Notes: generated by a model from the sequence alone, not told the origin. DNA of 64,000 bases from Sporocytophaga myxococcoides (GCF_000775915.1 NZ_BBLT01000011.1:166447-230446), one strand, 5' to 3'. Positions 18,186 through 27,089 are shown, counted from the stretch's first letter. Program-made: numbers and translations.

Positions 18186-19235
18186 TTACTTGGATAAGGT
18201 TATGTTTACCTTCAGGCTGTCTTTTAACTGCATGATACCTGAAGTAATTAAGGTATCTCCTGCATTCAGGCCATCAGTGATCTGAATGGCGGAGTCGTTA
18301 CGCACCCCGGTTTTTACAATCTTGGAGATCGCATAACCTTGTTTATAAATAAAAACTTTTGAACCGTTTTGCATTGGCACAATTGACTGAGTAGGGGCCA
18401 TGATCGCTTGTGCATCCTTTTGCAGCAGTAGATCAATTTTAATAAATGATCCAGGTCTCAGACTGAAGTCTTCATTGGAAGATCTTGCCCGCACTTTTAA
18501 AGTTCTTGTAGCTACATCTACCATGGGTTCTGCAGCATATACTGTACCTTTGTAGATCTTGTCGGATCCTGTTACAGTGAATTTTATATCAGAACCTTTT
18601 TTTATAAAAGCTCCATATTTCTCAGGGATATCAAATTCCAGCTTGATTGGGTCTATTTGCTGAAGCGATGCTATAACGGTAGTAGGAGAGACGATTTCTC
18701 CTTCACTCACATAGCGCAACCCAATGATGCCGTTGAACGGAGCTTTAATCTCGGTTTTGCGCAATTGTGCAGATAATAAGTCAAGGTCAGCATGTAGGGT
18801 ACTTGCCTGGTTACTGGCAATATCGTACTCCTCCTGGCTGATACCACCTATTTCTAAAAGTTTTCTTTTGCGCTCCTCTTCTCTATTGGCCAACTCCTGT
18901 TGAAGTTTGATCTTTTTATATTGAGCTCTGAGCTCTTCATCAAAAATTTTTACAAGAAGTGTCCCTTTGGAAACTTTTGCATCTTCTTTAAAATGGATAC
19001 CGGTTACTCTTCCGGAAACCTCACTTCTAAGGTCTACTTTTTCATTTGAAAGAATAGTTCCTATAATTTCTATTTTATTGTCCATTTCCTCAGGCTTCAA
19101 TATCATGCCATTTATAGATAAAGGAGGCGTATCTTTTGGTGCACGGATTTCTTTGGCTTTGTTGCCAGAGAATGTGCAGGACCAGACAATGGCCAAAATA
19201 AAAATTGCGGAAAATGTGGTGGTTCTGGTACTCAT
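18186..19235 (-). CDS. RND periplasmic adaptor (membrane fusion) lipoprotein
   Basis: The 349-residue protein links the RND pump to the TolC channel. The N-terminus is a lipoprotein signal with Cys20 in AIVWSC. The biotinyl-lipoyl half-domains flank a helical hairpin (about 100-155), where KIKLQQELANREEERKRKL is the coiled-coil arm. PFNGIIGLRYVSEGEIV is the second lipoyl half, typical of HlyD/MexA-type adaptors, followed by the beta-barrel and the membrane-proximal domain. It is the first pump gene after marR, 11 bases downstream, so regulator and pump form one operon. Confidence 0.93.
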   Translation of the reverse strand: MSTRTTTFSAIFILAIVWSCTFSGNKAKEIRAPKDTPPLSINGMILKPEEMDNKIEIIGTILSNEKVDLRSEVSGRVTGIHFKEDAKVSKGTLLVKIFDEELRAQYKKIKLQQELANREEERKRKLLEIGGISQEEYDIASNQASTLHADLDLLSAQLRKTEIKAPFNGIIGLRYVSEGEIVSPTTVIASLQQIDPIKLEFDIPEKYGAFIKKGSDIKFTVTGSDKIYKGTVYAAEPMVDVATRTLKVRARSSNEDFSLRPGSFIKIDLLLQKDAQAIMAPTQSIVPMQNGSKVFIYKQGYAISKIVKTGVRNDSAIQITDGLNAGDTLITSGIMQLKDSLKVNITLSK

Positions 19236-19246
19236 TGTATTTGGTT

Positions 19247-19729
19247 TTACTTTACTTTTTTTATTCTGAGTTTTATGTCTATTTTGCTTGTATGCAGGTT
19301 TTTTAGATTGTTTCTTATCAGATCAAGAGTATTGTAGAAATTATCTATTTCCATTTCACTCATTCCCTTAAAAGCTCCCTGCTCCAGTTCAGTATATGTT
19401 TTCCGGATTTGAGGAATTAACTTTTTTCCTTTAGTGGTAACCTGCAAAAGATGTTCTCTGCGGTCTTTCTGGTTTATGACTCTTTCCACGAGTTCAAGTT
19501 TAGATAAATGGTCCAGATTGCGCAGGGTGGTAACTTTATCGCAATGAAGTAGTTCAGAAAGTTGCTGTTGTGTTATTTTCCCTGAGTTTTCATCCAAAAC
19601 CAACAGCATATAGAAATATCTGTCCAATCCTGATTGCTCGAGATTTTCTACAAGAAATGCCAGGTAATTTTTAGCCAGATCAGTGCAGCATTTTCCCAGC
19701 GGTGGCTCTTTCGATGAAATAATTCTCAT
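19247..19729 (-). CDS. MarR-family transcriptional regulator of the efflux operon
   Basis: A 160-residue winged-helix protein. The recognition-helix region reads TQQQLSELLHCDKVTTLRNL and the wing is ELVERVINQKDRREHLLQVT, the D-R-R/K wing signature of MarR proteins. Such repressors bind palindromes near their own promoter and are released by small lipophilic ligands. As the first gene of the pump operon it very likely represses itself and the pump. A 22-bp dyad 33 bases before its start codon is a candidate operator. Confidence 0.9.
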   Translation of the reverse strand: MRIISSKEPPLGKCCTDLAKNYLAFLVENLEQSGLDRYFYMLLVLDENSGKITQQQLSELLHCDKVTTLRNLDHLSKLELVERVINQKDRREHLLQVTTKGKKLIPQIRKTYTELEQGAFKGMSEMEIDNFYNTLDLIRNNLKNLHTSKIDIKLRIKKVK

Positions 19730-19761
19730 TTAAATTTAATGCAACAACAATAGTAAATTAT

Positions 19762-19783
19762 GTTAATTGTTGACAATATTAAC
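19762..19783. promoter_or_regulatory. Candidate MarR operator
   Basis: GTTAAT at 19762-19767 and ATTAAC at 19778-19783 form a 6-bp inverted repeat with a ten-base centre. A second, tighter palindrome ATTGT-TG-ACAAT lies inside it at 19766-19777. The site is 33 bases before the marR start on the minus strand, where a repressor would cover the promoter region. This is predicted from position and symmetry only. Confidence 0.45.
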
Positions 19784-20344
19784 TAATTGGTTTTACAACG
19801 TAAATAAACAGACTAAAATTTAATTGTTTATCATGGTTCGTCTTTGATTTTCGTGAATTGGAATTCGAAAAAGTAGGAACACCAAATAAGAGGTAATAGT
19901 TTGAAAATATTTAGAGGGAATAAAATTTATAGAGAAGAGTTCAGATGTTTCGTTTTTTTACTTTTGCTCATTTTTTTAGACATAAAAATCACTTTAAAGA
20001 TCAAAAAACAGACAATTGCGATTATAAAGAATAGTAGCATAACCAAAAAATTAAAGTGTTTAGGTATTTATACGTTATTTTTAATGGTAGTAACCTAGTT
20101 TTTTTGTAAAATTTATTTCTTTGATATTAATCACTTTATCTAATGCAGTGATTAGGGAGAACCTGTGTTAATACTTTTGCTTGAAGTCTTGTATACGTTG
20201 ACTTTTAATTTTTTGATTATTAAACGATTATATAGTTTGCCTTTCGTGGTAATACTAAAATTTATTACAATTGGTCAATTTGTTTTGTTTTTAACATTTC
20301 TCCGATTAATTTTGAACCCTCCAAAGTCAATTACTCTGAACATG
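19784..20344. other. AT-rich intergenic stretch without a supported gene
   Basis: Between the marR control region and the SAM riboswitch lie about 560 very AT-rich bases. Two short open frames (19901-20098 and 20165-20347, plus strand) start with TTG and GTG, are hydrophobic because of base composition and show no family features, so I do not call them. A promoter for the riboswitch transcript should lie near 20311-20339, where TTTG at 20311-20314 is followed after 17 bases by TACTCTGA, a weak -7 match. Confidence 0.4.
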
Positions 20345-20460
20345 TAATTGATTTATAAAGAAGAGGGGAGAGAAAAGGCTCTTTGAACCTCTAGCAACCT
20401 ATCCTTTTGAGATAAGGTGCTAATTCCTTTCCTAAGATATTAGGGCATATAAATTAATTA
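20345..20460 (+). promoter_or_regulatory. SAM-I riboswitch (S-box leader) before metX
   Basis: The S-box core is clear: AGAGG at 20361-20365 region pairing to CCTCT, then GCAACC, and GTGCTAATTCC after the P3 stem. P1 is TAATTGATTTATA (20345-20357) with TATAAATTAATTA (20448-20460), 13 pairs including one G-U. P3 is ACCTATC with GATAAGGT. P4 is CCTAA-GATA-TTAGG at 20431-20444. S-box RNAs bind S-adenosylmethionine and shut off methionine synthesis or uptake genes. No strong terminator follows, so control may act on translation. The 3' strand of P1 ends on the A of an ATG that opens a short leader frame. Confidence 0.92.
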
Positions 20461-20558
20461 TGATGAAGAAATTAATTGAATATTATTACACCTTTCTTTA
20501 TACCTCTTTCCTTAAGAGTAAAGGCTTGTCTTTTAATTTCCTTTTTGTCTGTTGTTAG
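20460..20558 (+). CDS. Possible leader peptide ending in Cys-Cys, between the SAM riboswitch and metX
   Basis: A 32-codon frame, too short for usual gene callers, starts at the last base of riboswitch P1 and ends with two cysteine codons directly before TAG. The peptide begins MMKKLIEYYYTFLYTS and is hydrophobic and aromatic. The metX GTG lies 39 bases after its stop. Tandem Cys codons at the end of a leader frame would make ribosome movement sensitive to charged tRNA-Cys, which would suit a sulphur amino-acid gene. This is inference from one sequence; the frame could also be chance in AT-rich DNA. Confidence 0.35.
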   Translation: MMKKLIEYYYTFLYTSFLKSKGLSFNFLFVCC

Positions 20559-20597
20559 TTTTGTGCTGAATTTGGTGGTTTAATCTGGAGTTTACAA

Positions 20598-21635
20598 GTG
20601 GAAAATAAGACCTTTACATATAAGAATAATTTTGTTTTAGAGTCAGGGCAGGTTCTTGAAAACCTTACGATTCAATATTCTACTTTAGGAAAACTTAATA
20701 GTAGAAAAGATAATGTAATTTGGGTTTGCCACGCTCTTACCGCTAATTCTGAAGTTCATAACTGGTGGTATGGGTTGGTAGGTGAAGATAAATTTTTTAA
20801 TCCTGAGAAGCACTTCGTTATATGTGCCAATATCCTTGGTTCCTGCTATGGAACAAGTGGCCCACTGGAAGTTAATCCTAAGACAGGAAAGCAGTATTTT
20901 CTCGAATTTCCTCAGGTTACAATAAGAGATATGGTAAATGCTCATATTGTTCTTAAAGAAGAATTGGGTATTACTAAAATACATTCTTGTATCGGCGGTT
21001 CTTTAGGCGGACAGCAGGCAATGGAGTGGGCCATCATGGCTCCTGATACTATTGAAAATTTGATTTTGCTGGCTACAAATGCCTTTCATTCTCCATGGGG
21101 AATTGCTTTTAACGAATCTCAGAGAATGGCAATAAAAGCAGATAAAACCTGGCAAGAGTGCAGAGAAGATGCAGGGCAGGAGGGCTTAAAAGCAGCAAGG
21201 GCAATCGCTCTTCTTTCTTACCGGAATTATAATACTTACGTTTCTACACAGAAAGAAACAGACGAAAACAAGCTTGATAGTTATAAAGCATCCTCTTATC
21301 AAAATTATCAAGGGGTTAAGCTTGTAAACAGGTTTAATTGTCATTCATACCTTTATCTTTCAAAAGCAATGGATTCTCATCACGTAGGTCGTGGTCGGGG
21401 AGGAGCTGAAGTTGCCCTGAAGGCGATAAAGTCAAATACACTGGTGGTAGGTATTAAAACAGATATTCTTTTTCCTGTTTGTGAACAGATTTTCTTGGCC
21501 CAAAACATAGTGGGAGCAGAATATCAGGAAATTGATTCCCTGTATGGTCATGACGGCTTTTTAATTGAAACTGAAAAAATTGCGCATATCCTCCAGGATT
21601 TTTATAAAAGAAAAACCGCAACCGGCCTTTTTTGA
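20598..21635 (+). CDS. metX: Homoserine O-acetyltransferase
   Basis: MetX acetylates homoserine with acetyl-CoA, the first step of direct-sulphydrylation methionine synthesis. The 345-residue protein has the alpha/beta-hydrolase fold of the family: HALTANSEVHNWW at 45-57, the GTSGP oxyanion segment at 85-89, the nucleophile Ser135 in IGGSLGGQQAMEW, and the late acid and histidine in KTDILFPVCEQ and YGHDGFLIE. The start is GTG with GGAG seven bases upstream, an unusually clear Shine-Dalgarno for this phylum. It lies downstream of a SAM-I riboswitch and a possible leader peptide, in keeping with feedback by methionine supply. No metY or other met gene is adjacent. Succinyl-CoA specificity cannot be excluded by sequence alone. 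Confidence 0.93.
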   Translation: MENKTFTYKNNFVLESGQVLENLTIQYSTLGKLNSRKDNVIWVCHALTANSEVHNWWYGLVGEDKFFNPEKHFVICANILGSCYGTSGPLEVNPKTGKQYFLEFPQVTIRDMVNAHIVLKEELGITKIHSCIGGSLGGQQAMEWAIMAPDTIENLILLATNAFHSPWGIAFNESQRMAIKADKTWQECREDAGQEGLKAARAIALLSYRNYNTYVSTQKETDENKLDSYKASSYQNYQGVKLVNRFNCHSYLYLSKAMDSHHVGRGRGGAEVALKAIKSNTLVVGIKTDILFPVCEQIFLAQNIVGAEYQEIDSLYGHDGFLIETEKIAHILQDFYKRKTATGLF

Positions 21636-21890
21636 TAATTTTTCTCTTATCAAGCATTAGGCATTGAAATTATTGTTTATCAAAAGAATTAATCACCTGA
21701 TCATAACTTGTAATGGGGATTTACTTTGTTTTTTTTTTACATACCAAATTCCGATTTATTTTTCTTCCCTTAGCTTTCTCTGCAATATCTTTATCCGATA
21801 AATCGTATAGAAAAAAAACCTATATTTAGGACTCTTTGTATTTATAGTATTTATACAGAAATCTGACAGAAATCAATTAATTCAATTCAA

Positions 21891-24800
21891 ATGAAAAAAG
21901 GCATTCTTATTTTTCTGGGGATAATAGCATTTTTATTTATCCTCCTGTTAACAATTCCATTCCTTTTTAAAGATCAAATCAAAGCTAAAGTAGATGAGCA
22001 GATTGCCAAAAGCGTTAACGCTACTGTAGTTTTTGATTCAGACAAACTAGGATTGTCACTTATCAGAAACTTTCCAAACGTAACTATTTCCATTGATGAT
22101 TTTGGCATTATCGGGAAGCAGGAAGAGTTTAAAGGCGACACTCTTTTCTTTGCCAAGAGTTTTAAAGTGGTAGCCGATATCATGAGCGTTATTTCAGGAG
22201 ATCAGATAAAAGTTAAAAGCATTTATCTGAATAAGCCAATTGTTGCAACATATGTAACAAAAGATGGAAAAATGAGCTGGGACATTGCCATATCAACTCC
22301 TGAGGATACTGTTCAAAAAGCTCCTGAAGAACCTTCTAAATTCAGTATCGCACTTGATAAGTGGCAAATTGAAGATGGTCTTATCATTTATGAAGACAAA
22401 TCTCTTCCTATGTATGCTGAACTAAGAGGCTTTAATCATACTGGCAAAGGAGATATTACTCAGGACATTTATGATGTTGAGACCTACACTAAGTCTAAAG
22501 AGACTGTTGTTATATTTGATAATGTTGCTTATCTGAACAAACATCAGGTTGAAGCAAACCTTAATCTGAATATTAACATGCCAAAGTCAGAATATAAGTT
22601 CCTCGAAAACAATATCAAGATCAATAATTTTGATTTCGGTTTTGACGGACTTGTTGCTATGCCAGGTGATGATATCATCTATGATCTTACTTATGAGGCA
22701 AAGGAAACAGATTTCAAAAATCTTATCTCTCTTGTTCCTGCCATTTATACTAAAGATTATAATGATCTGAAGGCTGAAGGTAAAGTCGGATTTAACGGAA
22801 TTGTAAAAGGTAAACAAACAGCTACTACTCTTCCCGGATTTACATTCAATCTTAAAATCGATAACGGAAGCATGAAGTATCCATCACTTCCTTCCGCTAT
22901 TAGCAATATTGCTACTGACCTGAGTGTTGTTAACAATGATGGTATCATTGATAATACGGTTATCAATCTGAAGAAATTCCACATGGATATGGATAAGAAC
23001 CCTGTAGATGCCCGTGCTCTTGTAGAAGGATTGAATCCATATAAAATTGATGCCAATCTACTTGCGAAAGTAAAACTTGATGATATAACTAAATTTTATC
23101 CTATTGAAGGAACAACTTTGAAAGGTCTTTTTGGGGCAGATGTAAAAGTGAAGGGTATGTATAGCGATTCTCTGAAACTTATGCCAGTGGTTGATGCAAA
23201 GATGTTCTTACAGAATGGTTATGTTAAAACGAAAGATTTCCCTGCTGCATTAGAGCAAATGAGTTTTAATGCTGCCGTACAAAGTTCAGGTGATATGCCG
23301 ACCTCTAAAGCATCACTGGAGAACTTTAAAATGGTGATGGACGGAGAACCGTTTGAAATGAAGGCATATGTTCAGAATTTTGATAATCCTGCTTACGACG
23401 TGAACCTTAAAGGTATTATTGATCTTACAAAGATGACGAAGATCTATCCTCTTGAAGATATGACCGTTGCTGGCAGAATCATTGCAGATATTGCAACGAA
23501 AGGGGTATTGTCTGATGTGGAAGCCGGAAGGTATGATAAAACTTCTACAAGCGGTACGATGAAGGTTTCCAACCTGAAGTATTCAAGCAAAGACTTTCCT
23601 CAGGGAATGGCTCTTTCTTCAGCAAGCTTTACGCTTTCTCCTGATAAAATGACCATTGATAATATGGATGGCTATCTTGGGAAAAGCGATATCAGTGTAA
23701 AGGGATTTTTCTCTAATTACATGGGCTATATGTTCGGAAAGCAGGATACAGTGCTTCGCGGAAATATGAGCTTTAACTCAAAGAAATTTGATGTGAATGA
23801 ATGGATGACAGACGAAGAGGCCCCAACTGCTCAAGCTCAGGCTGAACCTGTGGATAGTGGACTTGTAGAAATTCCGAAGAACATTGACTTTTTCCTTGCG
23901 TCCCAGATCGGAGAAGTTCTTTATGACAATATGAGCCTTAAAGATCTGAAAGGTAACATTATCATGAAAGATGGAATTGCAAGGCTGGAAAATCTTGTTT
24001 TCAATTCTCTTGGCGGAAGTTTCTTACTGGCAAAAGGAGAGTATAATACTAAGGATTTAGAAAAGCCGTCATTCGATTTTGATATGAAGATTACAGAAAT
24101 TCAGATCAAAGAGGCATTCAAGACATTCAATACAGTACAAACATTTGCTCCAATGGCAAAAAATATGGAAGGTGTAGTTTCTTTATCCCTGAAGACAAAT
24201 GGTCAGATGGATAAATATATGAATCCGCTTTATCCTACCATGTCAGGAGCTGGAAGCCTTGCAATTCCTAATGCAACTATTAAAGACAACCCTGTTTTGG
24301 CTACAATGAGCAAGCTTACTATGGTAAAAGAGCTTAACCCTCTTGGAGTAAAAAATGTGATTGCGAATTTCAAAATCGAAGGAGGTAAGTTAAAGGTTGA
24401 ACCGTTTGATGTAAATGCTGGTAACTTCAAAATGAATATTGGCGGCGCCTCCGGATTTGATGGTGGTCTTGATTACATTGTAAAAATGGATGTTCCTGCA
24501 GGAGCTTTAGGCTCTGCTGTAAATTCAGCTTTAGGAAAGATCACAGGTCAGCCTTCATCAGGTTCGGACAACATAAAGCTTGATCTGAAAATAGGGGGAA
24601 CCAACAGCGATCCAAAAGTTGGTATAGCAGGGAGCAGCGTTCAGCAGCAAGGAAAAGAGCAGGTAAAGACTGCTGTTGAGAACAAAGTAAAAGAAGAAAT
24701 TAAAAACAATGCTCAGATCCAGGAAGCTCAGAAGCAAGCTGAAGAGGCTAAGAAGGCTGCTGAAGAAAAAGTAAAGGCAGAGCAGGAGAGAATAAAGAAA

Positions 24801-24896
24801 GAAGCCGAAGAAAAGCAGAAAGCAGAACAGGAAAGACTGAAGAAAGAAGCTGAAAAAGGCGTTAAAGATCAGCTTAAAAAGCTTCCCAAATTTTAA
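21891..24896 (+). CDS. AsmA-family envelope protein
   Basis: The 1001-residue protein has one N-terminal membrane helix (about 4-27) and then a very long, beta-rich region with the short repeated amphipathic strands of the AsmA / repeating-beta-groove class. The C-terminal AsmA domain can be recognised around MSGAGSLAIPNATIKDNPVL and LNPLGVKNVIANFKIEGGKL. Family members such as AsmA, TamB and YhdP are thought to bridge the periplasm and carry phospholipids to the outer membrane. The last 70 residues are a highly charged Lys/Glu/Ala coiled-coil-like tail. The gene is monocistronic and ends in a strong terminator. Confidence 0.85.
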   Translation: MKKGILIFLGIIAFLFILLLTIPFLFKDQIKAKVDEQIAKSVNATVVFDSDKLGLSLIRNFPNVTISIDDFGIIGKQEEFKGDTLFFAKSFKVVADIMSVISGDQIKVKSIYLNKPIVATYVTKDGKMSWDIAISTPEDTVQKAPEEPSKFSIALDKWQIEDGLIIYEDKSLPMYAELRGFNHTGKGDITQDIYDVETYTKSKETVVIFDNVAYLNKHQVEANLNLNINMPKSEYKFLENNIKINNFDFGFDGLVAMPGDDIIYDLTYEAKETDFKNLISLVPAIYTKDYNDLKAEGKVGFNGIVKGKQTATTLPGFTFNLKIDNGSMKYPSLPSAISNIATDLSVVNNDGIIDNTVINLKKFHMDMDKNPVDARALVEGLNPYKIDANLLAKVKLDDITKFYPIEGTTLKGLFGADVKVKGMYSDSLKLMPVVDAKMFLQNGYVKTKDFPAALEQMSFNAAVQSSGDMPTSKASLENFKMVMDGEPFEMKAYVQNFDNPAYDVNLKGIIDLTKMTKIYPLEDMTVAGRIIADIATKGVLSDVEAGRYDKTSTSGTMKVSNLKYSSKDFPQGMALSSASFTLSPDKMTIDNMDGYLGKSDISVKGFFSNYMGYMFGKQDTVLRGNMSFNSKKFDVNEWMTDEEAPTAQAQAEPVDSGLVEIPKNIDFFLASQIGEVLYDNMSLKDLKGNIIMKDGIARLENLVFNSLGGSFLLAKGEYNTKDLEKPSFDFDMKITEIQIKEAFKTFNTVQTFAPMAKNMEGVVSLSLKTNGQMDKYMNPLYPTMSGAGSLAIPNATIKDNPVLATMSKLTMVKELNPLGVKNVIANFKIEGGKLKVEPFDVNAGNFKMNIGGASGFDGGLDYIVKMDVPAGALGSAVNSALGKITGQPSSGSDNIKLDLKIGGTNSDPKVGIAGSSVQQQGKEQVKTAVENKVKEEIKNNAQIQEAQKQAEEAKKAAEEKVKAEQERIKKEAEEKQKAEQERLKKEAEKGVKDQLKKLPKF

Positions 24897-24916
24897 TTAA
24901 AAGTATAACAAAAAAG

Positions 24917-24950
24917 AAAGAGGTTGTTTCACAAGAAGCAACCTCTTTTT
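24917..24950 (+). terminator. Intrinsic terminator after the AsmA gene
   Basis: AAAGAGGTTGTTTC pairs with GAAGCAACCTCTTT (one G-U), with a short loop and a run of T at 24946-24950, 20 bases after the stop codon. Confidence 0.9.
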
Positions 24951-24955
24951 AGTTC

Positions 24956-25095
24956 TAAGTGATAAGTTTTAAGTTATAAGAAAATTACTTATTACTTTAA
25001 GCTTTCCGTCTTTCGCTTTCCGCACTTTTCAAAAAGAGCAAAGTATTAAATTCTTAGAAAATCACTTATAACTTACTACTTAAAACTTACTACTT
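24956..25095. repeat. Degenerate AT-rich inverted repeat between convergent genes
   Basis: TAAGTGATAAGTTTTAAGTT at about 24956-24975 is repeated in inverted form as ACTTACTACTTAAAACTTAC near 25071-25090. The pattern resembles the repeat at 7321-7535, and both lie where two genes converge and both contain CTTTCCG words. The far arm ends at the stop codon of the SprT-like gene. Confidence 0.5.
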
Positions 25096-25809
25096 TTATA
25101 TTTCCACAAGAGCTACTTCAGATACATAATAACTTTTCCCACTCTTGCATTCTTTACATATATATCTTGTCCGATTAAGTTTGCCTTTAATGAAAAATTT
25201 TCTTCCCAATCGGAATCGCTGCCCCTCTGTAAGCTCGGATAGATAAACAAGGTTATCATCTTTGTCAAATTCCCTTAAAGCCATCATGAGATTTGTATCT
25301 GAGCATGTAGAAGCTTTAGGGTCGGCGATATAATCTTTTAAAGCTTTTGATAAGGAAGCAGGGAAATCATGCCTTTCGAATATAGGTATCAATAATTCTG
25401 AGAATATGGCTTTCCATTGTTCACCGTGAGGTTTTATCCTGTTTCCGTAACGGATCTGTGCTTTGAGGTGTGCAACCTCATGCAGATAGGTGACAAGAAA
25501 TGAATAAGGATTTAGGTCGTGATTAAGAGTTATAGTATGTTCCTTTGTGCGAGGGTCGTATCTATAGTCACCGAGTTTTGACTCTCTTCTTCGGGTTAAT
25601 CTGAAGTAAAAGTGATTTTCATACCAAAGCTTGTAACAATATGAAACTGTTCCTTTCGGAAGATGTTTTTCAAAAACTGAAATAAGTAAATTATCCTGCA
25701 TTTTAGGAGTAAATAGAATTTTAAAATAAGAATTTACAGGAACAGTGGCATGGGAATGTAAGGATTTTTTATTCCTGGTAATAATGGGACTTTTCCGCTT
25801 ATTTTTCAT
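25096..25809 (-). CDS. SprT-like zinc metalloprotein
   Basis: The 237-residue frame contains the metal site of the SprT/Spartan family: HEVAH at 110-114 and the third ligand His128 in KPHGEQW. Near the C-terminus CKECKSGKSYYV is the remnant of the zinc-ribbon that SprT proteins often carry. In eukaryotes Spartan proteases cut DNA-protein crosslinks; the role of bacterial members is not settled. The first 36 residues are rich in Lys, Arg and Ser and unlike the family, so the true start may be Met37 (ATG at 25701), which would give a 201-residue protein. It stands alone, divergent from the fba gene. Confidence 0.8.
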   Translation of the reverse strand: MKNKRKSPIITRNKKSLHSHATVPVNSYFKILFTPKMQDNLLISVFEKHLPKGTVSYCYKLWYENHFYFRLTRRRESKLGDYRYDPRTKEHTITLNHDLNPYSFLVTYLHEVAHLKAQIRYGNRIKPHGEQWKAIFSELLIPIFERHDFPASLSKALKDYIADPKASTCSDTNLMMALREFDKDDNLVYLSELTEGQRFRLGRKFFIKGKLNRTRYICKECKSGKSYYVSEVALVEI

Positions 25810-25951
25810 ACCCTTTTTTTGAAATTACATGCCAGAGCGGGAAAAGTTTTGCAAAAAATGGTCTAAATTTTCAACTTATGGTGTATCTATGATATAAGAA
25901 AGCTTTAAAATTGTTATATTAGCTCCTTAAGAATTTTTAAATTAAATAAGT

Positions 25952-27043
25952 ATGGTTGAAAATATAAAAACATCCGCTCTAAATGGAGTTGTAGTAGGAG
26001 ATCAGGTTCAGGAGATTTTCGAAGCAGCAAAAAAACATCAGTTTGCACTTCCTGCAGTGAACGTAGTAGGAACTAACTCTGTGAATGCTGTTTTGGAAAC
26101 TGCAAAAGAAGTTAACTCTCCTGTAATTATCCAGTTATCAAACGGTGGTGGACAGTTCTACGCTGGAAAATCTCTTCCAAATGACAAACAGCAGGCTTCT
26201 ATAGCAGGTTCTATTTCTGCAGCTCACCATGTACACCAATTATCTTTGGTTTATGGTGTTCCTGTAATCCTTCACACTGACCATGCAGCAAAAAAACTTC
26301 TTCCATGGATAGACGGTATGCTTGCAGCAGGTGAGGATTTTTTCAAAGCATACAAAAAACCTTTGTTCTCATCTCACATGATCGACTTGTCAGAAGAGCC
26401 TCTTGAAGAGAACATAGAAATCTGCAAAGAATATCTTAAGAGAATGTCTAAACTAGGAATGACTCTTGAAATCGAGCTTGGTGTAACAGGTGGAGAAGAA
26501 GACGGAGTAGACAATTCAGATGTAGATAATTCTAAACTTTATACTCAGCCTGAAGAAGTTTCTTACGCTTACGAAGAACTTATTAAAATCAGTGACAAAT
26601 TTACAATTGCAGCTGCTTTTGGTAATGTTCACGGTGTTTATAAGCCGGGTAGTGTTAAGCTTGAGCCAAAAATTCTTAATAAGTCTCAAGAATATGTTAA
26701 GAAGAAATTCAATCTGAGCGCTGAAAAACCAATCAACTTTGTATTCCACGGTGGATCTGGATCTAGCCAGGAACAAATCAGAGAAGCAATCTCTTATGGT
26801 GCTATCAAAATGAATATCGACACTGATATTCAGTGGGCTTATTGGGATGGAGTGAAAAACTACTACAAGAAGAATGAAGGATATCTTCAAGGCCAGATCG
26901 GTAACCCTAAAGGGGAAGATCAGCCTAACAAGAAATTCTACGATCCGAGAGTTTGGTTAAGAGAGGGTGAGAAAACTCTTGTAGCTAGATTGAAGCAGTC
27001 ATTTGAAGATTTGAATGCAATCAATGTCAATGCTAAATTGTAA
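25952..27043 (+). CDS. fbaA: Fructose-bisphosphate aldolase, class II
   Basis: A zinc-dependent aldolase that splits fructose 1,6-bisphosphate in glycolysis and works in reverse in gluconeogenesis. The 363-residue length fits the class IIA (FbaA) group. Asp110 and His111 in ILHTDHAAKK are the catalytic acid and a zinc ligand. ELGVTGGEEDGVDNS at about 173-187 is the typical class IIA loop, and VFHGGSGSSQEQI and KMNIDTDIQWAYWDGV are the phosphate-binding segments. A class I aldolase (fbaB) lies only 1 kb away on the other strand. The transcript ends at a shared terminator with accD. Confidence 0.95.
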   Translation: MVENIKTSALNGVVVGDQVQEIFEAAKKHQFALPAVNVVGTNSVNAVLETAKEVNSPVIIQLSNGGGQFYAGKSLPNDKQQASIAGSISAAHHVHQLSLVYGVPVILHTDHAAKKLLPWIDGMLAAGEDFFKAYKKPLFSSHMIDLSEEPLEENIEICKEYLKRMSKLGMTLEIELGVTGGEEDGVDNSDVDNSKLYTQPEEVSYAYEELIKISDKFTIAAAFGNVHGVYKPGSVKLEPKILNKSQEYVKKKFNLSAEKPINFVFHGGSGSSQEQIREAISYGAIKMNIDTDIQWAYWDGVKNYYKKNEGYLQGQIGNPKGEDQPNKKFYDPRVWLREGEKTLVARLKQSFEDLNAINVNAKL

Positions 27044-27089
27044 TTCAGATGAATTCTTCTTCTTTATTTGAAGGATTTAAAATATAAAT

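Noticed and set aside
19901..20347. Two short hydrophobic frames (65 and 60 residues) before the SAM riboswitch
   Set aside because: They start with TTG and GTG, lie in very AT-rich DNA where long chains of Leu, Ile, Phe and Lys arise by chance, and the second runs into the riboswitch P1. No family features.
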